The translations under genes were made by a program, and so were the position numbers. The notes beneath the pieces are model-generated. The model saw nothing but the letters and a program-made list of their open reading frames with translations. It ran no database searches and was not told the origin of the DNA. From Ancylobacter sp. SL191 (lineage in GTDB: Bacteria; Pseudomonadota; Alphaproteobacteria; Rhizobiales; Xanthobacteraceae), in contig NZ_CP113056.1 in the NCBI RefSeq assembly GCF_026625645.1, forward strand, positions 1,678,501-1,742,500: DNA of 64,000 nt, written 5' to 3'. This document shows positions 53,226-61,387 of the stretch, piece by piece; the stretch's first letter is position 1; every line of letters begins with the position of its first letter.

Positions 53226-53665
53226 TGCTGCGCTTCTCCCGCGCCGGGGCCGGGCGCAAGGCGAGCGCGCCGCCCTGGACCTGGCAGGCGCGCATTCCCG
53301 CGCTGATCTTCGCCTATGGCGGGGCGACGCTGGCGGTGCTTTTGGGTGAGCGGCTGCTGCACAGCGCCATGTCGGCCAATTACGCCGCCATCGCCGTGGT
53401 GCCCGGTGAGATCGCGGCCGGCATACTGGCCTTTGCGCTCGCCTTCCGCCCGCGCGCCTTCCTTTTCGTGCTCGGGACGGTGACGCTGGTCGCCCTGCTG
53501 CCGCTCGGCGTCATCGTGCTCTCGATGGATTTCGGCGAGTACCGCGCCATCGTCGAACAACGCGCGCTGATCCTCGCGGGCGTCATGGCGCTGGCCAATC
53601 TCATCGTCACCAGCCTGCTGATCGCCGGTGGCGTGTTTCCCGCGCGCGACGGAGAGGCGGCATGA
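53222..53665 (+). CDS. Four-helix membrane protein inside the ruv operon
   Basis: A 147-residue protein not recognised by me. Four hydrophobic helices lie at about 25-45, 55-78, 80-102 and 112-138. The segments are [63 protein letters not shown] and [23 protein letters not shown]. It overlaps ruvA and ruvB by four bases each, so it is translated with them. It has no obvious tie to recombination. Similar short membrane genes at this site may exist in close relatives. Confidence 0.75.
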   Translation: MMLRFSRAGAGRKASAPPWTWQARIPALIFAYGGATLAVLLGERLLHSAMSANYAAIAVVPGEIAAGILAFALAFRPRAFLFVLGTVTLVALLPLGVIVLSMDFGEYRAIVEQRALILAGVMALANLIVTSLLIAGGVFPARDGEAA

Positions 53666-54696
53666 CCACCAAGCGCCTCATCACCCCCGACAAGCGTGAG
53701 GAAGACCTCACCGAGGCGTCGCTGCGCCCGCAGAATCTGGCTGAATTCGTCGGCCAGGAACAGGCCCGCGCCAATCTCGATGTGTTCATCCGCGCCGCCA
53801 AGGCGCGCGGCGAAGCGCTGGACCATGTGCTGTTCGTCGGCCCGCCCGGCCTCGGCAAGACTACGCTGGCGCAGATCGTGGCGCGCGAGCTCGGCGTCGG
53901 CTTCCGCTCGACCTCCGGCCCGGTCATCGCCAAGGCGGGCGACCTTGCCGCGCTGCTGACCAATCTCGAAGAACGCGACGTGCTGTTCATCGACGAAATC
54001 CACCGGCTCAACCCGGCGGTGGAGGAAATTCTCTACCCGGCGATGGAGGATTACGAGCTCGACCTCATCATCGGCGAGGGCCCGGCGGCGCGCTCTGTGA
54101 AGATCCAGCTGTCGAAATTCACCCTGGTCGGCGCCACCACGCGCTCGGGCCTGCTCACCACGCCGCTGCGCGACCGTTTCGGCATTCCGATCCGGCTGAA
54201 TTTCTACACGGTGGATGAGCTGGAACTGGTGGTGACGCGCGGCGCGCGGGTGCTGGGCATCCCGATCTCCAAGGACGGCGCGCGCGAGATCGCCCGCCGC
54301 GCCCGCGGCACGCCGCGCATCGCCGGGCGCCTCTTGCGCCGGGTGCGCGATTTCACGCTGGTCGCCGGCAAGGAGATCATCGACCGCGAGGCGGCCGACC
54401 GGGCGCTCGGCGCGCTGGAGGTGGACGGCGTCGGGCTCGACCAGATGGATCGGCGCTATCTCTCGGTGATCGCGCTCAATTATGCCGGCGGGCCGGTGGG
54501 TGTCGAAACCATCGCCGCCGCGCTCTCCGAGCCGCGTGATGCGATCGAGGAGATCATCGAGCCCTATCTGGTGCAGCAGGGTTTCATCCAGCGCACCCCG
54601 CGCGGGCGCGTGCTCACCGCGCACGCCTTCCGCCATCTCGGCCTGCAGGTGCCGACGGCGGCCAATCAGATCCCGCTGTTCGACGAGGGCGAGTAG
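53662..54696 (+). CDS. ruvB: Holliday junction branch-migration ATPase RuvB
   Basis: A 344-residue AAA+ motor that drives branch migration with RuvA. Walker [10 protein letters not shown] at 60-68, Walker B/DEIH box at 111-114 (LFIDEIHRL), sensor 1 VGATTRSG, the arginine finger region LRDRFGI and the C-terminal winged helix ([18 protein letters not shown]) are all intact. Start [16 protein letters not shown] is typical. Overlaps the preceding membrane-protein gene as ATGA. Confidence 0.98.
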   Translation: MTTKRLITPDKREEDLTEASLRPQNLAEFVGQEQARANLDVFIRAAKARGEALDHVLFVGPPGLGKTTLAQIVARELGVGFRSTSGPVIAKAGDLAALLTNLEERDVLFIDEIHRLNPAVEEILYPAMEDYELDLIIGEGPAARSVKIQLSKFTLVGATTRSGLLTTPLRDRFGIPIRLNFYTVDELELVVTRGARVLGIPISKDGAREIARRARGTPRIAGRLLRRVRDFTLVAGKEIIDREAADRALGALEVDGVGLDQMDRRYLSVIALNYAGGPVGVETIAAALSEPRDAIEEIIEPYLVQQGFIQRTPRGRVLTAHAFRHLGLQVPTAANQIPLFDEGE

Positions 54697-54793
54697 CCTT
54701 GTCGAGCCCTCGCCCCCATGGGGCAGGGGGAAAGACGGCTCGACGCGCCCCGGCGCGTGATGTAAGCCCCTTTCACATGAGCGGGTCCACGAC

Positions 54794-55426
54794 ATGAGCT
54801 GGTCCAAGAACGGCGAGACCCGTGGCTATCATCACGGCAACCTGCGGGAAGCCCTGATCAAGGCCGCGCTGGATCTCATCGCCGAGAAGGGCATTGCCGG
54901 CGCCACCTTCGCCGAGGCGGCGCGTCGCGCGGGCGTGTCGCCGGCCGCGCCCTACCGGCATTTCCGCGACCGCGACGAATTGCTGGCCGCCGTCGCCGCC
55001 GCCGGCTTTGAGCGTTTCGCCGGGGCGCTGGAGGCGGGCTGGAATGGCGGCACGCCGACGCCGCAGGAGGCCTATGAGCGGATGGGCCGGGCCTATCTCG
55101 CCTTTGCCCGCGAAAACCCGTCCGATTACGTCGCCATGTTTGAATCGGGGCTGCCGGCCGACGCCCATCCCGCCCTGGCGCAGGCGAGCCAGCGCGCCTT
55201 CGGCGTGCTGCGCGAGGCGGCGGATGTGCTGGTGGCCTCCATGCCGGCTCCCGGCCGCCCGCCGGCGCTGATGGTGGCGCTGCATACCTGGGCGCTGGCG
55301 CATGGCGTCGCCTCGCTGTTCGGCCGGCCGGATGCCAGCCGCCGCAAGCTGCCCATGTCGCCCGAAGATCTGCTGGAAGCCGGCTTCCTCGTCTATCTCA
55401 AGGGCGTCGGCGCGCCGGGCGCGTGA
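54794..55426 (+). CDS. TetR/AcrR-type regulator with WHG-like C-terminal domain
   Basis: A 210-residue repressor. The HTH is EKGIAGATFAEAARRAGVSPAAPYRHFRDRDELL (about 30-65). The start YHHGNLREALIKAAL is typical of the subgroup carrying a WHG ligand domain. The ligand is unknown. It is followed after about 110 bases by DUF2852, whose promoter overlaps an inverted repeat that could be its operator. No transporter is adjacent, unlike many TetR loci. Confidence 0.9.
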   Translation: MSWSKNGETRGYHHGNLREALIKAALDLIAEKGIAGATFAEAARRAGVSPAAPYRHFRDRDELLAAVAAAGFERFAGALEAGWNGGTPTPQEAYERMGRAYLAFARENPSDYVAMFESGLPADAHPALAQASQRAFGVLREAADVLVASMPAPGRPPALMVALHTWALAHGVASLFGRPDASRRKLPMSPEDLLEAGFLVYLKGVGAPGA

Positions 55427-55467
55427 CCATCTCCTGATAGCGGATGCGTGATCGGGCGGGGCGATCC

Positions 55468-55500
55468 TTGACAAGCGCCATTCTCGCTCCTACCTATGTA
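55468..55500 (+). promoter_or_regulatory. Putative sigma-70 promoter of the DUF2852 gene
   Basis: A perfect -35 TTGACA at 55468-55473 is followed by an imperfect -10: either TACCTA with 17-base spacing or TATGTA with 21. The AT-rich patch after it is unusual in this DNA. Confidence 0.5.
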
Positions 55501-55517
55501 AATGTGATTAACATTAA
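55499..55517. promoter_or_regulatory. Imperfect inverted repeat, possible TetR operator
   Basis: TAAATGT-GATTA-ACATTAA: arms match at six of seven positions. It overlaps the likely transcription start of the DUF2852 gene and lies about 70 bases after the TetR gene. It also contains two TTAA half sites spaced by two bases, which could alternatively attract CtrA. Confidence 0.4.
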
Positions 55518-55533
55518 CCCAGGAACGGACGCC

Positions 55534-55941
55534 ATGGAGCTCGCATACAAGCTCGACAGTTACGGCAAGCCGGCCTGGATCGCGCTCACGGTCCTAGGCT
55601 TCATGGCCTGGTGGCCGCTGGGTTTGGCGATCCTGGCCTTCACCATAGGGAGTGGACGGATGTTTTGTGGCAGCAGGCGCGGCTTCGGCCGCTGGAACGG
55701 CGAGGGCATGGAGGCCTTCCGCAACGCCTTCGGCGGTCGTCGCGGCTTCTCCTCCTCGGGCAACAGCGCCTTCGACGAGTATCGCGAGGACACGCTGCGC
55801 CGCCTCGAGGAGGAGCAGAAGGAGTTCAAGGGCTTCCTTGATCGCTTGCGCCAGGCCAAGGACAAGGCGGAGTTCGATCAGTTCATGGCCGACCGCCGCA
55901 ACCGTCCCGCCCCGACGCCGCCCACGGACGGCGCCAACTGA
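55534..55941 (+). CDS. DUF2852 membrane-associated protein
   Basis: A 135-residue protein. One hydrophobic segment, WIALTVLGFMAWWPLGLAIL, lies at about 14-34 with continuing apolar sequence to 42. A basic Gly/Arg/Phe-rich stretch follows (GSRRGFGRWNGEGMEAFRNA, GGRRGFSSSG), then a charged helix DEYREDTLRRLEEEQKEFKGFLDRLRQAKDKAEFDQFM. This matches DUF2852, found in alphaproteobacteria, with unknown function. The ATG at 55534 has AGGA upstream; in-frame codons before it overlap the promoter. Confidence 0.83.
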   Translation: MELAYKLDSYGKPAWIALTVLGFMAWWPLGLAILAFTIGSGRMFCGSRRGFGRWNGEGMEAFRNAFGGRRGFSSSGNSAFDEYREDTLRRLEEEQKEFKGFLDRLRQAKDKAEFDQFMADRRNRPAPTPPTDGAN

Positions 55942-55993
55942 TCTCACGGCGGCGGGCTTCCGACGCCCCCCGGCGAAACCCGCTGACGTGATG

Positions 55994-56025
55994 GACCGCG
56001 CCCTTTGTTCACAAGGGGCGCGGTC
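55994..56025 (+). terminator. Terminator-like hairpin after DUF2852
   Basis: Arms GACCGCGCCC and GGGCGCGGTC with TTGT/ACAA extending the stem; CTCGTTTATG follows. It lies between DUF2852 and ybgC and separates the Tol-Pal cluster from upstream transcription. Confidence 0.6.
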
Positions 56026-56042
56026 TCGTTTATGAGGGCGCC

Positions 56043-56552
56043 ATGAACCAGCGACCCGACCCCTTCTCCCCCGACGTCCTCAAGGCCGACCCCTTCCTGC
56101 ACCTTGCCGGGCGGCTGGTGCCGGGCGGCCATGTGCTGCCCGTGCGGGTGTATTACGAGGACACGGATTTTTCCGGCATCGTCTATCACGCCAACTACCT
56201 GAAGTTCATGGAGCGGGCGCGCTCGGACCATCTGCGCCTCATCGGCGTGGTGCAGGGCGCGCTGTTCGGCGCCGCGCTGGAAGAAGCGCCGGGCTTCGCC
56301 TTCGTCGTGCGCTCCATGGAGCTGCAATTCGTCCGCCCCGCGCGCATCGACGACGTGCTGGAGATCCACACCAGCCCGATCGAGGTGGCCGGCGCCTCCA
56401 TCACCCTTCAGCAAAAGGTGATGCGCGGCACCGAGCTGCTGGTCGAGGGCAAGGTGAAGGTCGCCTTCGTGGCGCAGGGGCGCGCCCGCCGCATCCCGGA
56501 TGCGCTGCGGGCCGCCATGAAGGCCGCGCTGGGCGAAGCCCCGGAAGCCTGA
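56043..56552 (+). CDS. ybgC: Tol-Pal-associated acyl-CoA thioesterase YbgC
   Basis: A 169-residue hotdog-fold thioesterase. The signature VYYEDTDFSGIVYHANYLKFMERARSDHL carries the catalytic Asp (EDTDFSG). It is the usual first member of tol-pal clusters and hydrolyses short acyl-CoA in vitro; its link to the Tol machine is by conserved synteny. An N-terminal extension of about 30 residues precedes the core. About 270 bases with CtrA-like sites separate it from tolQ, so tolQ probably has its own promoter too. Confidence 0.95.
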   Translation: MNQRPDPFSPDVLKADPFLHLAGRLVPGGHVLPVRVYYEDTDFSGIVYHANYLKFMERARSDHLRLIGVVQGALFGAALEEAPGFAFVVRSMELQFVRPARIDDVLEIHTSPIEVAGASITLQQKVMRGTELLVEGKVKVAFVAQGRARRIPDALRAAMKAALGEAPEA

Positions 56553-56627
56553 TCACGCCTGATTCTGCGCCCTCGGGGGGCGCCCGGTGTCACTTTCGGG
56601 TCACGCGGCTGTTGCGATGCGGCAACG

Positions 56628-56648
56628 CTAACCGGGCATTAACCTTAA
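56628..56648. promoter_or_regulatory. CtrA-like site upstream of tolQ
   Basis: CTAA-N7-TTAA at 56628-56642 has one mismatch to the CtrA consensus. It runs into GCATTAACCTTAATGC, whose arms GCATTAA and TTAATGC are complementary. It lies about 180 bases before tolQ. Confidence 0.45.
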
Positions 56649-56824
56649 TGCGCTGATGTAACCGACGGCTGCGGGAGCGGTCCGACGTTGGTCGCCCAAG
56701 TTTGGACAGACTCGCTCGCTTCATGGCGCACGGGTCCCTTCACAGCCATTGACGGCATTCGCTGCTGCCCGGCAGCCGATGCGGGCGGCATCGCGACTTT
56801 TACGATTGAGGCAGGATTGGCCTG

Positions 56825-57670
56825 ATGACGCTGAAGAAGCTTTTGGTTGCGGTGATGCTGTTCATGGCGGCATCGGCGTCATTCGCCTATGGCCAGGCGC
56901 AGACGGCCCCGGTCAACGCCGCCCCCACCGCGCAGGTGCAGGGGCAGGCGGCCCCCGTGCTGCCCGGCACCGCCGTGGCGCCCGACGGCGCCGGCCTTGG
57001 TCAGGATCTCTCGCTGATCGGCCTGTTCATGCAGGCCGGTATCGTGGTGAAGATCATCATGGTCGGGCTGGTCATCGCCTCGGTCTGGGTCTGGGCGATC
57101 ATCATCGACAAGACCATCCTGTTCCAGCGCATGAAGAGCCAGATGGACCGCTTCGAGGCGACTTTCTGGTCCGGCCAGAGCCTCGAAGAGCTGTACCGCT
57201 CGCTATCCTCGCGCCCGAACCACGCCATGGCGGCGATCTTCGTGGCGGCGATGCGCGAATGGAAGCGCTCCTATGAGGGCGGCGCGCGCTCCTTTACCGG
57301 GCTTACCCAGCGGCTCGACAAGGTGATGGACGTGACCATCGCCCGCGAGGTGGAGCGTCTCGAGAACCGGCTGCTCTGGCTGGCCACCGTCGGCTCGGCC
57401 GGCCCCTTTGTCGGCCTGCTCGGCACGGTCATCGGCATCATGACCAGCTTCCAGTCGATCGCGGCCTCGAAGAACACCAGCCTCGCGGTTGTGGCGCCCG
57501 GTATCGCGGAAGCCCTTCTTGCGACAGCAATCGGCCTCTTCGCCGCCATTCCCGCGACGATTTTCTATAACAAGTTCGTCGCGCAGGTGAACCGGCAGGC
57601 CCTGCGGCTTGAGGGCTTCGCGGACGAGTTCTCCGCCATCCTGTCACGCCAGATCGACGAGCGGGGCTGA
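56825..57670 (+). CDS. tolQ: TolQ, proton-channel subunit of Tol-Pal
   Basis: A 281-residue membrane protein powering outer-membrane constriction with TolR and TolA. Core helices lie at about 71-95 (GIVVKIIMVGLVIASVWVWAII), in LWLATVGSAGPFVGLLGTVIGIM and in IAEALLATAIGLFAAIPATIF, the conserved channel helices. It carries about 55 extra residues at the N-terminus that begin like a signal peptide (MTLKKLLVAVMLFMAASASFA) followed by an Ala/Pro/Gln linker, longer than Escherichia coli TolQ. First gene of tolQ-tolR-tolA-tolB, with tolR five bases downstream. Confidence 0.96.
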   Translation: MTLKKLLVAVMLFMAASASFAYGQAQTAPVNAAPTAQVQGQAAPVLPGTAVAPDGAGLGQDLSLIGLFMQAGIVVKIIMVGLVIASVWVWAIIIDKTILFQRMKSQMDRFEATFWSGQSLEELYRSLSSRPNHAMAAIFVAAMREWKRSYEGGARSFTGLTQRLDKVMDVTIAREVERLENRLLWLATVGSAGPFVGLLGTVIGIMTSFQSIAASKNTSLAVVAPGIAEALLATAIGLFAAIPATIFYNKFVAQVNRQALRLEGFADEFSAILSRQIDERG

Positions 57671-57675
57671 CGCGC

Positions 57676-58128
57676 ATGGGCATGTCCTCGGGAGGCAGCG
57701 GCGGCTGGACCTCGCGGCGTTCGCGCCGCCGGGGCGGCGGAGCCGTCATGTCCGAGATCAACGTCACCCCCATGGTCGACGTGATGCTCGTGCTGCTCAT
57801 CATCTTCATGGTCGCCGCGCCCATGCTGACCGTCGGCGTGCCACTGGACCTGCCGCAGACGCAGGCCCAGGCGGTGTCGCAGGACCATCAGCCGCTGGTG
57901 ATCTCCATCAACAGCAAGGGTCAGGTGTTCCTGCAGGAGACCGAGATCCAGGTGAGCGAACTCGTGCCCAAGCTCATGGCCATCGCCAAGGCCGGCTATG
58001 ACGAGCGCATCTTCGTGCGCGGCGACAAGTCGGTCGATTATGGCGCGGTGATGCAGGTCATGGGCCGGCTCTCCGGCGCCGGCTTCAAGCGCGTCGCCCT
58101 CGTCTCCGAAGTCGAGCAGGGGGGCTGA
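57676..58128 (+). CDS. tolR: TolR, Tol-Pal motor stator-like subunit
   Basis: A 150-residue protein. A Gly/Ser/Arg-rich N-terminus (MGMSSGGSGGWTSRRSRRRGGG) precedes one helix at about 30-52, with the functional Asp in NVTPMVDVMLVLLIIFMVAAP. A periplasmic ExbD/TolR domain follows, with QVSELVPKLMAIAKAGYDERIFVRGDK. The Asp carries protons through the TolQ-TolR channel. The spacing of five to six bases to tolQ and tolA shows tight operon packing. Confidence 0.96.
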   Translation: MGMSSGGSGGWTSRRSRRRGGGAVMSEINVTPMVDVMLVLLIIFMVAAPMLTVGVPLDLPQTQAQAVSQDHQPLVISINSKGQVFLQETEIQVSELVPKLMAIAKAGYDERIFVRGDKSVDYGAVMQVMGRLSGAGFKRVALVSEVEQGG

Positions 58129-58134
58129 TCGGTC

Positions 58135-59097
58135 ATGCGCGCGGGCCTCGTCTCCTCGGCGGCACTTCACGTCGGCATCATCGGCTTCATGCTGGTTTCC
58201 TTCTCGTCCGCCCGTCCGCTGGACGCGATGCAGGAATCCATGCCGATCGACATCGTCTCCGATGCCGAGCTGAGCCAGATGATGGCCGGCAAGAAGGACG
58301 CGCCGAAGGCCGAGAAGCCCAAGCCCGTGGTCGAGAAGGTGGCACCCACGCCCAAGCCCGCCGAGCAGCTCGACGCCAAGGTTGACGACAAGAAGCCCGA
58401 GGTGAAGGCCGCCAACGAGCCGGTCGCGCCGCCGCCGCCCCCGCCGGCGGAAGCCAAGCCTGAGCCCAAGCCCCCGGCCGCCGCGCAGGCGACGCCCCAG
58501 CCCGCCCCGCCCAAGGACGCGGAATCGCTGGCCGCCAAGCCGCCGGAAGCGCCGAAGGACGAGCCCAAGCCTGACCAGCAGGCGCAGGCCAAGCCCGCCC
58601 CGGCGCCGCCGAAGAAGCCGAAGGACATTCCCCCGAAGGTGGTGCAGCAGCCGCCGAAGGATCAGCAGGAATTCAAGCCGAACGAGATCGCCGCGCTGCT
58701 CGACAAGCGCACGGCCACCCGCCAGGCCTCGATCGGCGACACGATCAACAACACCGCCGCGCTCGGCGCTTCGGTCGGCACGGCGGCGACGCTGTCGCAG
58801 ACCGAGATCGACGCCCTGCGTGCGCGGCTGATGCAGCTGTGGAACCCGCCGGCCGGCGCGGCCAACCCGGAGGAGCTGATCGTGACGATCCGCATCCGGC
58901 TCAATCAGGACGGCACGCTGTCCGGCCCGCCCATGGTGGTCACCTCCGGTTCCAGCCCGTTCTTCATGACCGCGCGTGACAGCGCCATCCGCGCCATTTT
59001 CCGCGGTCAGCCGTTCAACATGCTCAATCCGGCCAAGTACGAGGCGTGGAAGGATATCGAAGTCACCTTCGATCCACGCGAGATGGTGCGGGGCTGA
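58135..59097 (+). CDS. tolA: TolA, trans-periplasmic link of Tol-Pal
   Basis: A 320-residue protein in three parts: an N-terminal anchor helix (about 5-24), a long Lys/Pro/Ala/Glu-rich stalk (about 45-190, with PPPPPPAEAKPEPKPP runs), and a folded C-terminal domain (about 195-320; IDALRARLMQLWNPPAGA, VTIRIRLNQDGTL). TolA reaches from TolQR in the inner membrane to Pal and TolB. The stalk is more proline-rich and less helical than in enterobacteria, as usual in alphaproteobacteria. Confidence 0.94.
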   Translation: MRAGLVSSAALHVGIIGFMLVSFSSARPLDAMQESMPIDIVSDAELSQMMAGKKDAPKAEKPKPVVEKVAPTPKPAEQLDAKVDDKKPEVKAANEPVAPPPPPPAEAKPEPKPPAAAQATPQPAPPKDAESLAAKPPEAPKDEPKPDQQAQAKPAPAPPKKPKDIPPKVVQQPPKDQQEFKPNEIAALLDKRTATRQASIGDTINNTAALGASVGTAATLSQTEIDALRARLMQLWNPPAGAANPEELIVTIRIRLNQDGTLSGPPMVVTSGSSPFFMTARDSAIRAIFRGQPFNMLNPAKYEAWKDIEVTFDPREMVRG

Positions 59098-59135
59098 ATC
59101 GCGACCATGCCCTTTGATTCGTCGAGATATTCATC

Positions 59136-60494
59136 ATGACCCAGATTATCCGCCCGGGTTTTGCGGGCCCCACCATTGGCCGGCGCGGCCTGATTACGGG
59201 CGCCGGCGCGCTCGCGGGCGTTGGTCTTCTGTCGCGGCCGGCGGAAGCCGTGCTGAAGCTCGACGTGACGCAGGGCACCGTGCAGCCGCTGCCCATCGCC
59301 ATTACCGATTTCGTCGGCGGCGGTAGCCCGCAGGATGTCGAAGCCGGCAAGGGCGTCACCCAGATCATCTCGGCCGATCTGCGCCGCTCCGGCCTGTTCG
59401 CCCCGCTCGACCCGGCCGCCTTTGTCGAGAAGATCACCAACCCGGACGCCTCGCCGCGCTTCCAGGACTGGCGCGTCATCAACGCCCAGGCGCTGGTCAC
59501 CGGCCGCATGACCCGCCAGCCCGACGGGCGGGTGAAGGCCGAGTTCCGCCTGTGGGACGTGTTCGCCGGCCAGCAGCTGATTGGTCAGCAATATTTCACC
59601 CAGCCGGAAAACTGGCGCCGCGTCGCCCACATCATCGCCGACGCGATCTATGAGCGCCTGACCGGCGAGAAGGGCTATTTCGACACGCGCATCGTCTTCG
59701 TCGACGAGAGCGGGCCGAAGGAAAAGCGCGTGAAGCGCCTCGCCATCATGGACCAGGACGGCGCCAACGTGACCTATCTCACGCGCGGCGACGATCTCGT
59801 GCTGACGCCGCGCTTCTCGCCGACCAGCCAGGAAATCACCTACATGAGCTATGGCCGCGGCGAGCCGCGGGTCTATCTGCTCAACATCGAGACCGGCCAG
59901 CGCGAGGTCGTCGGCAATTTCCCGAATATGAGCTTCTCGCCGCGCTTCGCCCCTGACGGGCAGCGGGTGATCCTCTCGCTGCAGCAGGGCGCCAACTCGA
60001 ACATCTTCGTGATGGACCTGCGCTCCAAGGCGACGACGCGCCTGACCGACACGCCGGCCATCGACACCGCGCCCTGCTACTCGCCCGACGGCACGCAGAT
60101 TTGCTTCGAGAGCGACCGTGGTGGCGGCTCGCAGATCTATGTGATGAACCCGGATGGCTCGAACCAGCGCCGTATCTCCTTCGGCGACGGGCGCTATTCG
60201 ACGCCGGTGTGGTCGCCGCGCGGCGACGTGATCGCCTTCACCAAGCAGGCCGGCGGGCGCTTCGCCATTGGGCTGATGCGGCCGGACGGGCAGGGCGAGC
60301 GCATCCTCACCGAGGGCTATCACAATGAGGGCCCGACCTTCGCGCCGAATGGCCGCGTCATCATGTTCTTCCGCGATCCGGGCGGGGCGGCGGGTCCGCA
60401 GCTCTTTACGGTCGACATCACCGGCTATAACGAGCAGCGCATCCCGACGCCGAGCTACGCCTCGGACCCGGCATGGTCGCCTCTTCGCTCGTGA
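59136..60494 (+). CDS. tolB: TolB, periplasmic beta-propeller of Tol-Pal
   Basis: A 452-residue protein. Its leader has a twin-arginine-like [13 protein letters not shown], so Tat export is possible. The TolB N-domain follows ([11 protein letters not shown]), then a six-bladed propeller with repeated SPDGxxI-type blade motifs ([38 protein letters not shown]). It exchanges contacts between Pal and TolA. It follows tolA by 38 bases. The pal gene comes 157 bases later behind its own AT-rich upstream region. Confidence 0.95.
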   Translation: MTQIIRPGFAGPTIGRRGLITGAGALAGVGLLSRPAEAVLKLDVTQGTVQPLPIAITDFVGGGSPQDVEAGKGVTQIISADLRRSGLFAPLDPAAFVEKITNPDASPRFQDWRVINAQALVTGRMTRQPDGRVKAEFRLWDVFAGQQLIGQQYFTQPENWRRVAHIIADAIYERLTGEKGYFDTRIVFVDESGPKEKRVKRLAIMDQDGANVTYLTRGDDLVLTPRFSPTSQEITYMSYGRGEPRVYLLNIETGQREVVGNFPNMSFSPRFAPDGQRVILSLQQGANSNIFVMDLRSKATTRLTDTPAIDTAPCYSPDGTQICFESDRGGGSQIYVMNPDGSNQRRISFGDGRYSTPVWSPRGDVIAFTKQAGGRFAIGLMRPDGQGERILTEGYHNEGPTFAPNGRVIMFFRDPGGAAGPQLFTVDITGYNEQRIPTPSYASDPAWSPLRS

Positions 60495-60509
60495 TGCGGT
60501 AGGGAACGG

Positions 60510-60517
60510 TTAACCAT
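60510..60517. promoter_or_regulatory. CtrA half-site upstream of pal
   Basis: TTAACCAT, the extended half motif of CtrA boxes, lies 134 bases before pal. A second TTAAC occurs at 60593-60597. The two are not at canonical seven-base spacing, so this is weak evidence. Confidence 0.35.
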
Positions 60518-60651
60518 AAGAGAAGGTTGATGCACCGGGCGGCAATTCGGTGCATTCCGTCAAGGTTCCGTAAAGCATGACGGACCCATTCATTAACGCC
60601 AGCGAATAGGTCGGGCAGCGCCCGGCACGGGATATTCAGGAGTCCGCGGTT

Positions 60652-61146
60652 ATGATCGGTATGTTGCGCAAGCTGGGCGGAGCGCGCATCGCCCTTATTT
60701 TCGGCATGGCGATGCTTGCCGCCGCCTGCGCCAAGAATCCCATGGACGGCGCCGGCCAGGCGCTGGGTTCGGCGCCTCCCGGCAGCCCGCAGGAGTTCAT
60801 CGTCTCCGTCGGCGACCGCGTCTTCTTCGAGAGTGACCAGACCGACCTGACCCCGCAGGCACAGGCCACCCTCGACAAGCAGGCGCAGTGGCTCAACCAC
60901 TACGCCAAGTACACCTTCACCATCGAGGGCCATGCCGACGAGCGCGGCACCCGCGAGTACAACATTGCCCTGGGCGCCCGCCGCGCCGAGAGCGTGCGCA
61001 ACTATCTGATCGGCCGCGGCGTCGCTGCCAGCCGGATGCGCACCATCTCCTACGGCAAGGAGCGCCCGGTCGCGGTCTGCAACGACATCTCCTGCTGGTC
61101 GCAGAACCGGCGCGCCGTCACCGTTCTCAACGGCGCCGGTACCTGA
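60652..61146 (+). CDS. pal: Pal, peptidoglycan-associated lipoprotein
   Basis: A 164-residue outer-membrane lipoprotein. The lipobox cysteine is C26 (MLAAACAKNP). The OmpA-type peptidoglycan-binding domain carries FFESDQTDLTPQA, IEGHADERGTREYNIALGARRA and SYGKERPVA. It anchors the outer membrane to the wall and is moved to the septum by TolQRAB. Start MIGMLRKLGG has two possible Met; the first is used. An independent promoter is likely in the 157-base upstream gap. A terminator hairpin follows 24 bases after the stop. Confidence 0.96.
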   Translation: MIGMLRKLGGARIALIFGMAMLAAACAKNPMDGAGQALGSAPPGSPQEFIVSVGDRVFFESDQTDLTPQAQATLDKQAQWLNHYAKYTFTIEGHADERGTREYNIALGARRAESVRNYLIGRGVAASRMRTISYGKERPVAVCNDISCWSQNRRAVTVLNGAGT

Positions 61147-61170
61147 CCGACCCTCGATTGACGACAACGA

Positions 61171-61200
61171 GGCCCGGCTGGCAACAGCCGGGCCTTCGTG
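61171..61200 (+). terminator. Terminator after pal
   Basis: Perfect 10-bp arms GGCCCGGCTG and CAGCCGGGCC with a GCAA loop, followed by TTCGTGCTTTT. It closes the tol-pal transcript before cpoB. Confidence 0.75.
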
Positions 61201-61387
61201 CTTTTGCAGGGCGAGCGCCGCGATCCGCCGGTCCGCGCGCGGGATTTCGCGCTGATCTTGCCGCCGAACCCGGCATCGGGCAGGCTCGGAGTCACACTTT
61301 GGACGCGATCCGCCCCGTATCTAGCGCCGTGCCCGGCCGTACCGGCGGGCGCATCCCCCGCCTGTCACCCGAGTCGTCGTTTTCGCC

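Noticed and set aside
56580..56640. Further CtrA boxes suggested by scattered TTAA in other gaps (5600, 12390, 51955, 63356)
   Set aside because: These TTAA occurrences lack a second TTAA at seven-base spacing or an extended half motif, so they are not reported as sites.
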